The position numbers were made by a program, and so were the translations under genes. The notes under the pieces are model-generated. The model saw only the letters and a list, made by a program, of their open reading frames with translations. It was not told where the DNA came from and ran no database searches. 64,000 nt of DNA from Limnobacter parvus (GTDB lineage: Bacteria; Pseudomonadota; Gammaproteobacteria; Burkholderiales; Burkholderiaceae_B): NCBI RefSeq assembly GCF_024623725.1, contig NZ_JANKHG010000014.1, forward strand, positions 266,243 to 330,242, written 5' to 3'. Each line of letters starts with the position of its first letter. Position 1 is the first letter of the stretch. Shown here one piece after another: positions 15,001 to 30,000 of the stretch.

Positions 15001-18000
15001 CCGATATCCGGGAACTTTCCGGCATCGCAAAAGACTTGGGTGCGGATCATTCGCAACAAGTGGAAGACAGTTCACTGGCCTCAAGAAAATTACGCGATTT
15101 CGTGCAGAGCCTGGGCAATCAAACACGCTTGGGTCAAAGCACTGCGGAGCTGTCAAAAAAGGTCACTGAAGACTGTTTTGACCTGCTCAATGAACTGAAT
15201 CAATCACTTGAGCAACTGCATAAAATCAGCAAGCAAGCCTTTGACAGCAACCAGCAAATGCAGACGCTGACCAAGGAAATTGGAAAAACCATGACCGGAG
15301 CCTCTGGTCAGCAATGGCAAACCACCCTGAGCTCGTTGGACAGCCTCAATGAACGCACCAATTCCTTCATGGGGAAAATGGATGTGTTGAAAAGCGGGCT
15401 AAGCGCAATCGAGAACCAGGTGGTTTCAATTGACCACGCCACGCACCAATGGGTTGAAAACGGCCACGGCAATCAACGCCAGGGTTGGGAAGTATTGGGT
15501 GCAATGGAAGGCATGCAGGCTCGCACGGAAAGTGCTTTTAAAACATTGGGCAATACAGTTCAAACGATTTTACGGTCGGACGACCTGATGCGTGAAATGG
15601 AAAAACGCCTATCGAGATTTGATGTATGAGTCTAGGCAATCTACTTGATGACCCGATGGTCAATGAATTTCTGGAAAGCAACACAGCACGTTATGCCCTG
15701 CTGGGTCATGTCGCTGATGAACTAGGAATGATCGCAGCCAGCAAGCTTTTCCGGCAGGACATTGGATTCAAATCGGGATCCGAATTGATCGTGGCTCGCT
15801 ATGGCATGTCCATCTACAGGGCTCTGTCGAATGCCTTGCACAAACACCAAGGCTGGACCGGTCACGTGAAAGTCCATGACCAGTGGCTTCGACTGCAAAT
15901 GCTTGTACACAGCGAATTTGGCATCCTTCACGAACAAGACAGCCATGAGCATAGGAACTTAACCGGCTTTCCCTTGCCTTTAAATGTTGAAGCAAGAACC
16001 AGCGAACAAATGGTACTGGACAAAAAAGTTCCAACCAGCGTGCTCTTAAATGTCGACGACAAGGGCCGCATCAAACGGATCAGCCCTTCTCTGGAAATTT
16101 TTCTTGGACAGAACAGTGAACAGTTGGAAAATCTGGACGCCGCCAACTTGGTGTTTAGAACAGATGTAGGCCATTTCAAACGCCTGCTCGACCAAGTGAA
16201 ATATCAAACTCGGTCGGCTGAAGGGTCTTTCCGCCTGCGCAACACCTTGAACGAAGTGTTTTATTTCGATTGGACAGCCGCTTGCAGCGGCAGCGACATT
16301 TTACTGATTGGTCGCTCCAGCAACATTCACCTTGAAGAAGCCTTGCTGAAAAGCGAAGAACGAATCAACAATATTCTGGAATCGATGGACGATGCATTTT
16401 TTGCCATCGACATGAATGGTTATGTGAATTACCTGAATGAAAAAGGTGCTGAACTGCTCGGAAAAAGCGCACAACTTCTGCTTGGTCGGATGGTTTGGGA
16501 ACGTGCACCCCATTTGAAAAAAACTCCTCTGTTCAAGTACGTGAATCAAGCCAAAGGGAGCATGAAGCCTGAAACGTTTCAATGGCAAGACCCTTCCAAT
16601 GACATGTGGTACCAGGTAAAGGCGTATCCCAGTGAGGAGTTGATTTCGATTTTCTTCACAGATGTAAGTTCGATTAAGCGCAATGAAAGCAAGATGCGCC
16701 ACCAAGCCACACATGACCCCTTAACCGGTTTACCAAATCGTTTGGCTTTGTCGCAAACCTTGCAAGAACTGCTGGGCAACGATCAGGTTCAAGGATTTAA
16801 ATTGGGCTTGCTGTTTATCGACCTGGACGGATTCAAAGCAGTGAACGACACCTTGGGCCATGACCGGGGCGATGACCTGTTGATCGCCGTGTCCAAACGA
16901 TTGCGAAGTGTAGTTCGAAGTTCAGACATCGTGGCCCGCCTGTCGGGCGATGAATTTGTGATCACGCTGCCGTACATTGCTGACCAAGACACCGCGTTCA
17001 ATGTGGGCCGCAAGGTGGTGGATGCGATCAGCAAAAAGCCTTTCGAGTTGGGTGACAAGAAGATTTATGTGGGCGCCTCGGTTGGCGTCGCCTTATTCCC
17101 CACCGACGCGGCCGACGTGGAAGGTTTGCTTAAGCACGCGGACATCGCCATGTATCAGGCCAAACAGGCCGGAAAAAATACTGTGCGTGTTTTCCACGCC
17201 CAAATGAGCGCCAGCCTGCAAACCAAGGTTGATCTGGAAAACGACTTGCACGATGCAATATTGCACGACCGGATTGAATTGCATTACCAACCTCGCTTCA
17301 ATGCCAACGGCGCGATTTGTTCACTGGAGGCACTGGCGCGGATGCGGTCCCGCACTGGTGAGGTTATTCCACCGTCGCAGTTCATTCCGATTGCTGAAGA
17401 ATCTGGCTTGATCATTCCGATGGGTGAACAGGTGATGCGCAAAGCATGCAAATGGCTGCACGAAACCAACAAGAAACTGAAAAATCCGATTGGTGTTTCC
17501 GTGAATGTCTCGGGAATTCAACTGCTGGATGGAAAACTATGCGGCACCGTTGAAAAAATTCTGAAATTGGCCAATTTGCCGGCCCATCTGCTTGAGCTTG
17601 AATTGACAGAAACTGTGTTGATGCAAAATCAGGACGCGGTACTGAGTGACCTGAATAGTTTGCACACCCTCGGTGTCATTTTATCGATTGATGATTTCGG
17701 AATTGGTTATTCATCACTGGCCACGCTGCACCGCATGCCAGTGCAGTCAATCAAGCTTGACCGTTCCTTCGTCAGTGAACTACCCAACAAAATTGACAGT
17801 GTAATTTTATCGCGAACTGTTTTGGCAATGGCCAAGGCCTTGGGCCTGAATGTAGTCGCGGAAGGTGTTGAAACCGCAGAACAACGCGATTTTCTGATTG
17901 AGGCGGGTGTGCTTGAATTGCAAGGCTTTGGCTTGGCCCGCCCCATGGCTTCTGATGACGCAAGGCAGTTTGTGTGGGCGCAGCAAATTACCAACGCGTC

Positions 18001-21000
18001 GGCGAAAAAAATTCTGGCGTGAGTCGGCCCCATCAGCACGAGTCCCAATCATCCGCCTGAAAACCTGATTTTCCCTTTTTGAAGTTCACACTGACTCACC
18101 GAGATCGGCAAAACTGACGGCCGAATCTCGGTGTCGGCTTGCAGCCGAGCGCGGCGTGTGAATTCAAACGGGCAGGTTTTCTTGAAGGCGAAGCGATTGG
18201 AACATCGCTGCCGATTGGGCTGAACTTGCAAGTTGTTGCACGATGACCGGTCAGAAAACTTGCCGGATTTGTGTGCAGAGCCAAACGGTCTCGATCCGCG
18301 AAAGCCAATATCCGACCATTACTTTTGGAGGGCTTGGCTTAGTGCGGCACCAGCAGCAAAGCCGAAATGCCAAGTTTTCGGGCAGCGGCGACACTTCAAG
18401 TTCAGATCACACACCAAAACAGTTTTCAGCATGGAACAAGCAAACCCCACGATGGGCTGGCATTCAAACCGCCACGAGTGGATGTTTAAACCCGCCCTTC
18501 TGCCTTCGCATCCTCAAGATCGAATTCCACCCCAAACCCGATCGATCCACGAAACACCTTAACCTTGATCAATGGCCCTTCAGGGCGCAACTGATCCCAT
18601 ATCCAGCGGGCAATGTTTTCGGAAGTGGGTAGTTCAATGTACTCATTCAGATAAGAATGGTCCAAACGTTTTCGAACAGCTTCAACCTGCACACTCAAAA
18701 GGCTTTCAGGCACCACATACCCATCGGTCGCGGGGCCTTCAAACCACACCTCTGCGGTGTAACTGTGGCCATGCAGACCAGGCCAGTCTGGCAACTGGTG
18801 AGCAACATCAAAGGTGAACTGTTTAAAAACTTTCATGGCATTCCAATTACTTTGTGGGTTTGAACACTCAAACGCCATTGAGGTTTATTCAGGCAGGTTT
18901 GTATAGCCACTTGCAGATTCTTTGCTTTCTTGCCGGTGTCGGCGTCGTCCATGGCCTGCACAAAAAAATGATCAAACGCCAAGGTTCCCAAGACATCAAG
19001 GTTCTGCCCCAGCTGCGGCACAACCACTTTCAGTTCATGCCCGCTGGTTTGAACCAGCTCACTACCAAACTTAGGGCTTACACATATCCAGTCAACACCT
19101 TCGGGTACAGGCAGCGTTCCATTGGTTTCAATGGCAATCTCGAACCCACGTGCGTGAACAGCTTCAATCAGCGCCGCATCCAACTGCAAGGTGGGCTCTC
19201 CACCAGTAAATACAACATAGGGTTTGGCCTTCGGTGAATCACTTTTGAAGGTGGCACTGATGGCTTGTGCCAAATCATGCGCATTCTTGAATTTCCCACC
19301 ACCAACGCCGTCTGTGCCCACAAAATCAGTGTCACAGAACTTGCACACCGCGGTGGCTCTATCTTCTTCCCGACCGGTCCATAAATTACAACCCGCAAAG
19401 CGACAAAAAACGGCCGCTCTGCCTGCTTGCGCACCTTCACCTTGCAGGGTGTAAAACATTTCTTTGACAGAGTAAGTGGCCACGGTGTGTTCGCTTGTTT
19501 GTTACAGGCGCAATGCTACTTGAATTGGGAAACAGTGCCCAGAAAAAGGGCAAAAAAAATGCCCGATATGGTTAATCGGGCAAACCTCAGAAGCAAAAGA
19601 GGAGGGATGTGAGCTCTTAGTTTGCAAGCACCCTGCTTTTCTTTCAACTCCATTTTTCGAGGCTTTCCTCGAAACTCCAGAGTTACATCCGAGATTTTTG
19701 ACTAGAAGAAAAACTCCAAATTCAGGAAATACAAAGCCAGCTTTGTTTTCAGGTTTACAAGTGTTGCCGCTGCCAAATTTAGAGCCAAATACCCAATACC
19801 GGCACGTTCCTGCGTTTTACAAAAATGACGTATCGATTAGGCAACAAAAACGCGCCCGGGGGCGCGTTTTCGAAACAAGTAAGTCGTGAATTACTCGACC
19901 AAGTTAGTCCAGTAAGTCTGCCGGAATATTGCCACCGTTTTCGGCAAGCTTTTGCAGCACTGTTTTATGCAACCACATGTTCATTTGCGCTGAATCGCCC
20001 ATTTTTTCAGCCGGGCAAGCAAGTTCCGCGGCCAATTCCTTGCGGGCAGTCAAGCTACTGTCCAAGCCCAACAATTTCAACAAATCGACAATCGATACTT
20101 TCCAGTTCAACTTTTCAGGATTGGCTTTTGCCATGGCTTCAAGCTTGGCAACCACGTCCACCACCGGAATTGCCTGAGGTGTTGCAGCGGTCGACACCAC
20201 GGGAGCCGGTGCGCCTTGTGTTGACGCAGTGCTTACCACTGGGGCAGGCGTAGCAGCTGGCGTTGCAGGCTTGTCGTCACCAAGGCCAAGCTTGGATAAA
20301 ATTTTGCTGAAAAAACTCATAAGGTCTCCCGTTTGTTGGTAAGACTCTTGAACTTAACAGCAAATTGTTAAATTAAGTGACTTCCGCACTTAATTTGATC
20401 AACACGGCTTTTGAAGACAGCCCGCCAAAATAGCGCGCAACTTGTCGGCACCTTGTTCATTCATGCATTGAATGTTGCGCTCGGGAATCAGGTCGACATC
20501 TGGGTAATTGTCAATCGCCAAGGTCAAGCTGTCTTCACGTAACAGGTGAAGCATGGGGTAAGGTGAGCGATTGGTGTAGTTTTCGGCATCACTGGGCTCA
20601 GTGCCGCCAAATTGGTAATCGGGATGAAAGCTGGCGACCTGGTAAATACCTTCCAGGTCCATCTCGACCAAAAGCGCATCGGCCACTTCCAGAAAGTCGT
20701 TGTACTGAAAAAAGTCTTGCAACACCTGCGGGTGAATCAGCAGGGTAGTTTCAATCGATTCATTGCTATTCAGCAATGCCAACTCACGAGCCAACTCGTC
20801 CAGCAAAACCGCCTCGTTGTTGGCTTTACTCACCACGAAGCGCACGCGATCTTTCACCAGTTCACGTTTGGCAAAGGGGCACAAGTTGAAGGCAACAACC
20901 ACGTTCTCCACCCAACTGCGGGTGGAGTCAATGATTTGCTGATCAGTCAATGGGCTCATTGGCAACAACTAAAACGGCAACTTCACTTCAGGCGCAACCG

Positions 21001-24000
21001 CCAGAATGGCTGCCTTGAACTCGCTTTGAATTCGCGCCAGCGCAGCGTCGCTGTCAGCCTCGAAACGCATGACAACCACCGGCGTGGTGTTCGAAGGGCG
21101 GGCCAGCCCAAAACCATCTGCGTATTCGGCGCGCACACCATCAATGGTGTTCACCGATTCAGAAGTGGGGAATTTTCCTTCTGCTTGCAAACGCTTCACG
21201 ATTTCGAAATTCACACCTTCTGCAGTTTGCAATTGCAGTTCAGGCGTGCTTGATGAATTGGGCAATGCGTTCAATTCAGCGCTGGGGTCGCTGCCGCGCG
21301 ACAAAATTTCAAGCAGGCGAACGCCCGCATACAAGCCATCATCAAAACCAAACCATCGTTCTTTGAAGAACACATGGCCGCTCATTTCGCCGGCCAAGGG
21401 TGCGCCGGTCTCTTTCAGCTTGGCTTTAATCAAGGAGTGCCCTGTTTTCCACATCAGTGGTTCACCACCGGCAGCTTTCACTGCTTTGGCCACATGGCGT
21501 GTGCACTTTACGTCGTAAATCACAGTGGCGCCAGGGTTGCGCGAAAGCACGTCGCGTGCAAACAAAATAAGCTGGCGGTCGGGGTAAATAATTTCGCCGT
21601 CTTTGGTCACCACACCCAGGCGGTCGCCGTCGCCGTCAAAGGCCAAACCGATTTCCGCATCGCCATTTTTCACACAGGCAATCAGGTCTTGCAGGTTTTC
21701 AGGGTGTGCGGGGTCTGGGTGGTGATTTGGAAAGTTACCATCCACTTCACAGAACAATTCGGTAACCTCACAACCCAACGCTTCATACAAAATTTTGGTA
21801 AATGCGCCAGCCACGCCATTGCCACAATCCACCGCAATTTTCATGGGGCGAGCCAGCTTGATGTGGCCCAGAATGTTGGCCAAGTAGTTCGGCCACACAT
21901 TCATTTCAGTGTACGAACCACGCTGCACGCCAGGAACCACACCACGCACTGGTTTTTCGTTTTGAATCCACTGCAACAAGCCCTGAATGGTGTCGCCGTA
22001 CAATGTTTCCCCAGCCACCATCATTTTCAAGCCGTTGTATTGTGGGGGGTTGTGGCTTCCAGTCACTTGCACGCCTGTGCCGTTACCCAGCAAGAAAGTA
22101 GCAAAATAAACAAGCGGGGTAGCCACCATGCCCACATCCACCACATTCACACCCGCATCGCGAAATCCATCGGCCAAAGCCCAGCACAGCCGTGGACCGG
22201 ACAAACGACCATCGCGCCCCACCACCGCTTCGTTTTTACCCCTGCTTAATGCCAATACCCCCAAGGCTCGGCCCACGCAGTAGGCGGCTTCTTCGGTCAG
22301 GGTGTCATCGACAATCCCACGAATGTCATAGGCTTTGAAAATGGAAGAAGAGATAGTCATGAGTCAGCACCTGAAATAGTCGAATAGGAAATAGATGGCT
22401 GGATAACGTTGCCGCACGCCTAGCGTGTACACGGGCATAATACTACTTTCGATGTTCAGGTTAGATTTCAAGATGGCCAACTATGTGATTGGCGACGTGC
22501 AAGGATGCCTTGACTCCCTGCTGAAGTTACTGGAAAAAATCCGGTTCGATGCACAGGCCGATGTGTTGTGGTTTGCCGGCGACCTGGTGAACCGTGGCCC
22601 GCGCTCCCTGGACACCCTGCGGTTTATTAAAAACCTTGGCGAGCGCGCCTACACAGTATTGGGTAACCATGACCTGCATTTGCTGGCCCTGTGGTGCAGC
22701 AGCGGCCGCACTCATGAAGCAGACACAATCGCCGAAATAGTGAATGCGGCTGACGGCGAAGAACTTGTGAACTGGCTTCGAACCCAGCCTTTGGCCCTGC
22801 AGCTTCCTGAATTAAAAAACGCCCTGCTGGCCCACGCCGGAATTCTTTCTGAATGGAGTTTTCAACAAGCGCTTGAATTGTCTGCCGAAGTTCAACGCAC
22901 TCTGTCTGGTCCAAACTGGAAAGCGTTCATGGCTGAACTGTATGGCAACAAGCCCAACCGCTGGGATAACACCCTTGTTGGGTTCGACCGCCTGCGTTTA
23001 GTGGTTAACGTGTTTACCCGCATGCGCATGGTGCGTGATGATGGGAAAATCGATTTCAAGTACAAGCTGGAACCCGCCGACGCGCCGCCCGACTTAAAAC
23101 CCTGGTTCGACGCGCCCCGTCAGTTTCCCGGCGAAGGTCCGATCATATTTGGGCATTGGTCGACTTTGGGTATGCTGAAGAACAAGGTGGGCTACTGCCT
23201 GGACACGGGTTGCGTTTGGGGTGGCCAATTAACAGCACTTCGGCTTGAAGATGAGAAAGTATTTCAAGTGAATGCAGTAGAACCGCCAGCGCCCACCGTA
23301 CATTAAAAAATAAGTGAAGCGTTAATTGGAACCAGGAATGGTGTGATGGCACTTAATCGTGTCTTATTCACTGATCGGCTGCACCATGAACGTTCAAACA
23401 CCACCCTCACCCACGCCAACGCCACCTGGTTCGCCTTTGCGACAGCTTTCGACAAACGCGACCACGCCAAACAGGTGGCCAAAGCAGGAAAGCAACCATG
23501 CGGGTCAGCCACCACTTGCCCAAGCGGCTGGCGCAATTGCGGCACACCACACGCCTCCAGTCCTGGCATCAATCGCGAACTTGATGATGGGTGTATCGCT
23601 GGGCTTGATGGCGGGGGCAACATTGTCAATCATTGAACATGAAGCCGCTGGCACCGCGCTGCCAGAGTCCACCAAACAACAACTATTTGGAAGTCTGTAC
23701 GCTTTCCTACTTGGCGTCTCAGCTCAATTGGCTCAAAACTTGCGCTGAACGCGCAACCGGATTTCTTTCATGAACACCGCACAACCGTCACCCGCATCTT
23801 CCAATTCTGGCAACCCTTTCCCAGAGGCCTACCCAGTTGAGCGCCACACGCACAACACAATCAACATCAACCTCAATAACCCTGTGAACGCATCACAAGA
23901 AGCAGCAGTAAGAAATTTCAATATTGTTGTGGGAGGACTGGCCGCCGGTCTTTCTGCAGGGGTGGTTTCAGGAATTATTTACGCAATCGCGGATCCACAC

Positions 24001-27000
24001 AAAGTCGATGCACTCACTTTTCCGGTACGGATACTTGGGGGTGTCGTGGCTGGGCTGTCAGTGGCTTTGGGCTACATTGGCTTTACATCCCAACGCCGGG
24101 CCACGCAAACAACTGCAACTGCGCGACCAGTGGTGAACGCCCAAATTGATCATTCGGTGAACATCATGAGAATAGACGCTCAGTGGGCCAATATTTGAGC
24201 CTGGCAAATGGTTCGTATACGCTCGTGTGCTTCATCGCTTAGCTCATGACGGGTACGGCCCTCGGTGTTGATGGGCGCGTGAATGTACAGCTGCACCACA
24301 AAACCAGTTTTGCTGTTCAGCAGCACCTTGATGTTCTCCAGTATGGTTTGATCGCCAAGGAATGCAGGTTCAGTAGAAAATGACCCGTCAGGTTTGAAGT
24401 ATTGCAAGCTGACGGGCAGCAAAGGCACGCCAGCCTGAATCGCGGGCTGAACAAAATTGCTGTGAAAGTGCAAAGGGGTGTTGCCTGCCCCGGTGGTACC
24501 TTCAGGAAATACGGCCACACAGCGCCCAGTGCCCAACACTTTCACCGCTGCATGAATGACGTCGCGCACAGCGTGGCGCTTGCCCCGTTCAATAAACAAG
24601 GTACCGCTTCGCTTTGCGAGCAAACCCCCAATTGGCCATTTTGAAATTTCAGATTTCGCAATAAAGGTAACCGGGTGAATACTGTTGAATGCAAAAATAT
24701 CCAGCCAGGACACATGGTTGCTGTAGAGCAGACAGGGTTTGTGGATTGAATAATCTGCCTCGGGCTTTTCATACACCACCCGTACCTGCACATTCAGAAT
24801 CAACAACAGTTGCCCGGCCCAGCATTGCTCGATCATCTCTTTTTGTTTCTTGCCAAGCAAGGGCCAAAGCGTCAAAGCCACGACGAATCCGTACAACAAG
24901 TGCACTACCAAGCGGAATACCATCCATGCTTTGCGCATTTTTAATAGCCTTTTTTAAATTAAGCGGCCAGCACTTTCATTTTGCTTTTCTCCAGGCTACT
25001 GTAGCCAACATTGCCATTGACCATGGTCAACTGAACTTTACCTTGCATGGGAAAGCCATTGAAAGGCGTGTGCTTGCCTTGACTCATCAGACTTGCTTCA
25101 CCCACAACCCAGTCCACTTCCGGGTTAAACAGGCACAAATCGGCTGGCATGCCTGTGCGCAAGCTGCCGGCCTGGACTTTGATAATGTCGGCCGGTTTGC
25201 TGCAAAGCAACTCAACAATTCGGGCTGGCGGAACGTTTTGTTCGCGCATCCATTTCACCGCGAGCGTTAACAACAATTCAAGCCCGGTGGCGCCCGCTTC
25301 ACTTTCTGCAAAGGGCAGTAATTTGGCGTCATCGTCCACAGGGGTATGGTCTGAACAAATTGCATCAATGGTGCCATCGAGCAAACCGGCCCGAATAGCG
25401 TCGCGGTCGCGTTGCTCGCGCAGGGGCGGAATCAGGTGTGCATTGGGGTCGAAAAAACCAATGTCAAGGTCGGTTAAATGCACATGGTGGATGGCCACGT
25501 CACAGGTCACTGGCAAACCCTCGGCCTTGGCTTGGCGAATCAGTTCAATGCCTTTGGCTGAACTGATTCTGCAAATGTGCATCTGGGTACCGGTGGCACG
25601 CACCAGTTCGAAATATGCTTGCAAGGCAATGGTTTCAGCCATCACTGGTATGCCACTTAAACCCATGCGTGAAGCATACGCACCCGCATGCGCCACGCCT
25701 CCCCGGCTGAAATTGGGTTCTGTGGGCCGAAGAAACACGGTAAAGCCAAAGTTGCGCGCGTACTTCATGGCCTGCAACAACACGCGCAAGTCTTCAACAG
25801 GCGATTCCGCTTGGCTAAAACCTACACAACCCGCCTCGGTCAACTCTGCCATTTCGGTCAGGGTTTCGCCTTTCAAACCACTGCTTAGCGCTCCCAAGGG
25901 GTACACCTTAGACAAATTCAGTTGGCGTGCCTTGAACTTTAACATTTCAATCAAGCCGGGTTCATCAAGAACCGGTTCAGTGTCTGGAGGGCAGACCAGT
26001 GAGGTAATGCCACCAGCCATCGCGGCTTCAAGTTCGCTTTCCAGTGTGGCTCGGTATTCGTAACCGGGTTCACGCAAGCGAGCCGACAAATCCACCAGAC
26101 CGGGCAACACCCAAAGCCCGGTGGCATCAATGGTTTTACTGGGCGCGAAGTCGGCAGGCATTTCGCCCTTCGGGGCCACGGCCACCACACGGCCTGCGGC
26201 CACCGCCACATCCATGATTGCGTCGGCACCAATGCTGGGGTCTATGACACGCCCACCAGAAATCAACACTCGCATTGCTTTTCCTTTGTAAGAAACTTGA
26301 GCAGCTTTTTGCGTACCTTTTTTAAGCACCTTTGCTGGCCGAGGCCAGAATGCTCATCACGGCCATTCGCACTGCAATACCGAAAGTAACCTGATTCAAA
26401 ATCACGCTTTGCGGGCCATCGGCCACTGCAGAATCAATTTCAACACCGCGGTTCATGGGTCCGGGGTGCATCACAATGGCATCGGGTTTGGCATGGCGCA
26501 GCTTTTCCTCAGTCAGGCCAAAGTGCTTGAAATATTCCTGGGCAGATGGAATCAGGGCACCCGTCATGCGTTCTTTTTGCAGGCGCAACATGATGATCAC
26601 ATCGCAATCCTTAATGCCTTCCACCAGGTCGTGATAAACGCGCACGCCCATGTTGTCTAGGTGGTTGGGCAGCAAAGTGCTGGGACCCACAGCACGCACT
26701 TCCGGGCAACCCAGGGTGGTCAGGGCATGAATGTCAGAACGCGCAACGCGGCTGTGCAGAATGTCGCCCACAATGGCCACGCGCAGCTTGGTGAAATCTT
26801 GCTTGTAGTGGCGAATGGTGTACATGTCTAGCAAGGCCTGCGTAGGGTGCGCATGCCGCCCGTCGCCTGCGTTGATCACATGAATGTTGCCACCACTAAC
26901 CCGGTTCAAGTGCTGGGCCATGAAAGTGGGCGCACCGCTTTCAGAATGGCGCATCACAAACATGTCGGCCGACATGGCCGCCAGGTTGTCGATGGTGTCA

Positions 27001-30000
27001 ATCAGCGACTCACCTTTGCTGGTGGAAGATGAACCGATGTTCAAGTTCACCACATCGGCAGAAAGCCGCTTGGCTGCAATCTCGAAGGTGGTGCGGGTGC
27101 GGGTTGAATTCTCGAAAAAAACGTTAAACACTGATTTCCCGCGCAGCAGCGGCACTTGCTTTACTTCGCGATCGGTGACCGACAAAAACGATTCTGCCGT
27201 GTCCAGAATGCGGTGGATCATCGCCTTGGGAAGCCCTTCAATGCTCAACAAGTGAATCAGCTCACCTGCGGCGTTCAGTTGAGGGTTATTCAATTTTCTT
27301 TTACCTCCAGCTCCAGGCGGAACGCACCTTGATCGTCTTGGGTCAATACAAACGCTTCTTCGGGTTTCAGTGGCCAATGTTTGCCCACATACTGCGCATC
27401 CACCGGCAATTCGCGGCCCCCGCGATCAAGCAACACAGCCAGTTCAATTTTTGCAGGGCGGCCAAAATCAAAAAGATGGTTCACAATGGCGCGTGTGGTA
27501 CGCCCTGTGTACAACACATCGTCGACCAACAAAATGGTGCGGCCTTGTACTTCGAAAGGCACTTCAGCGGGCTTGGGCGCATCTTTTAAGCCGCGCTCGG
27601 AAAAATCGTCGCGGTAAAAGGCGCTGTCGAGAAAACCGCAGGGCAAAGTGAAACCCAAATCGACATGCAAACGTTCAGCAATCCAGGCACCACCGCTGTG
27701 CACACCAATCAGGCCAAGTTCACTTCGGTCAGGAAACGCCTTGTCGATCTGATCGCGCAGGCGGGCATACAGGGCTTCGGGGTTTGGCAGGCTCATCGCC
27801 CCTCCAGAAAAAATTGTTCCAGAATCAGGCAGGCGCTGCCCATGTCGACACGGCCTTTGTTCTCTCGGGCGGCTTTGCCACCCATACAACTCTCCATAAT
27901 GGCACTGGTGTAACGTTCGTCAACCATGGCGCAGGGCAAAGCGAAACGCCCCTCCAACTGACGGGCAAACCTTTCACAGCGCGCGGTCAACTCATTTTCT
28001 GCACCATCGGGTTGGCGGGGTACCCCTACCACCAGGCCTTCGGGCTGCCATTCCTTCACCAAACTTTCAATTTTGGCAAAACGCTGATCGTCGTTTTGTG
28101 CTTCAACCACTGCCACGCCGCTGGCGGTTTTGGTCAGAGAATTCCCAAAAGCCACTCCAATCCGCTTTAGACCAAAATCAAAGGCAAGGTACTGGGTGGG
28201 CCTGGGCGATTGCATGGGTTTTTGCGAGGGCTTTTCCATGGGTCAGGCGTGCCCCGCTGCGCCAGTCATCAGAGTGGGGTCAATGCCCAACAAGGCGTAG
28301 GCGCGGGAAAAACGTTCCTCAAGTGGCGTGTCAAATAAAATTTCATGGTTGGCGGGTACGGTGAGCCAGGCGTTTTGCGCCAGCTCTTCTTCAAGCTGGC
28401 CTTCGCCCCAACCGGCATAACCCAATGTAATCAACCACTTGCCTGGCGCTTCACCCCGGGCCACGGCTTCAAGAATGTCTCGAGAAGTGGTCAGGGAAAG
28501 TTCATCGTTCACTTTCAGCGATGAATTCCAGTCCAAGGGTTGAGTGTGCAGAACAAAGCCTCGTTCACTGGCCACCGGGCCACCCATCATCACCGGGAAG
28601 TGGGTTGGCAAGTTTGCCTCAACATCCAGATCAATTTTTTCAAGCAGGCTTTGAATGTCCAGGTCGGTGGGGCGATTAATCACCAGGCCCATGGCACCTT
28701 TGCCGGAATGTTCACACAGATACACCACGGAGCCCGCAAAACTGGGGTCGAGCATGTTCGGCATGGCGATCAACAACTGACCGGACAGGCTAAATTCATT
28801 GGGTGTGGAAATTTCGGTCTCGCTCATGCCAAAATTGTAATGCCTTTTGACTGTGTGAAATCGGGTAGGCGTTCCTCTACCCGCCTTTAGCGCACAGACC
28901 AACCCAAATTTAAGCTGTTTCCATGCCTGCATCACTTCTTGAAAATCACCCATTGTCGACTCAACCCAAACCGGGCCAATACGCCAAAGGCTTGATGTGG
29001 TTTCGCCGCGACCTGCGCACACACGACAATGCAGCCTTGTTTTACGCACTGAAACACTGCGAGCAAGTACATTGTGTATTCGTGTACGACAAAACCATTC
29101 TGGACCAGCTTGCCAACAAAGCCGACCGGCGGGTGGAGTTTATTTGGGAAAGCTGCATGGCCTTGAAAAAGAAACTGCAAGGCTTTGGAGGCGACCTGCA
29201 CATGGTGTACGACAAAGCAGAAAAAGCCATTCCGGAATTGGCTACAAAACTGGGCGTGCAAGCCGTGTTCACCAACAAAGACTACGAGCCCGCAGCCATC
29301 GACCGCGACATCACCGTGGGCAAGACGCTGCAAGGCAATGACGTGGCTTTATTTCGGTTCAAAGACCAAGCCATTTTTGAAGAAGATGAAGTGCTGACCC
29401 AGGCAGGTAAATTTTTCAGCGTATTCACGCCCTTTAAAAATGCCTGCCTTAAAAAACTGGATGAATTCCACTTAACACCCTACCCCAGTGAAGCCCGTCT
29501 TGGTGCTTTGGCCCAAGAATCCAAGCTGCCCGTCCCTGATCTTGAAGACATGGGCTTTAAACGCACGAATTTACTGGATATGATCAAGCCCGGTGAGGAA
29601 GGCGCGCTAGATGCATTTGACGATTTTCTGAACCGCATCGACAAGTATAAAGTTGCGCGTGATTTTCCGGCCGTGAAAGGCGTGAGCTACCTGAGCGTGC
29701 ACAACCGCTTCGGCACTATTTCAGTTCGCAGGCTGGCCAAAGCCGCTTACGACCGATTCAAACTGGACGGCAGCGAAGGCGCGATGGGTTGGTTGAATGA
29801 GCTGATTTGGCGCGACTTTTATTTTCAGATTATTTACCACCGCCCCGATGCAGCGGAAAAAGCCTTCAAGCCCGAGTACGACCAAATTCGCTGGGACGAT
29901 GATGAAAAAGCGCAACAGCTTTTCAAGGCCTGGTGTGAAGGTAAAACCGGCTACCCTCTGGTGGACGCCGCCCAGCGACAGCTGAACCAAACCGGCTTTC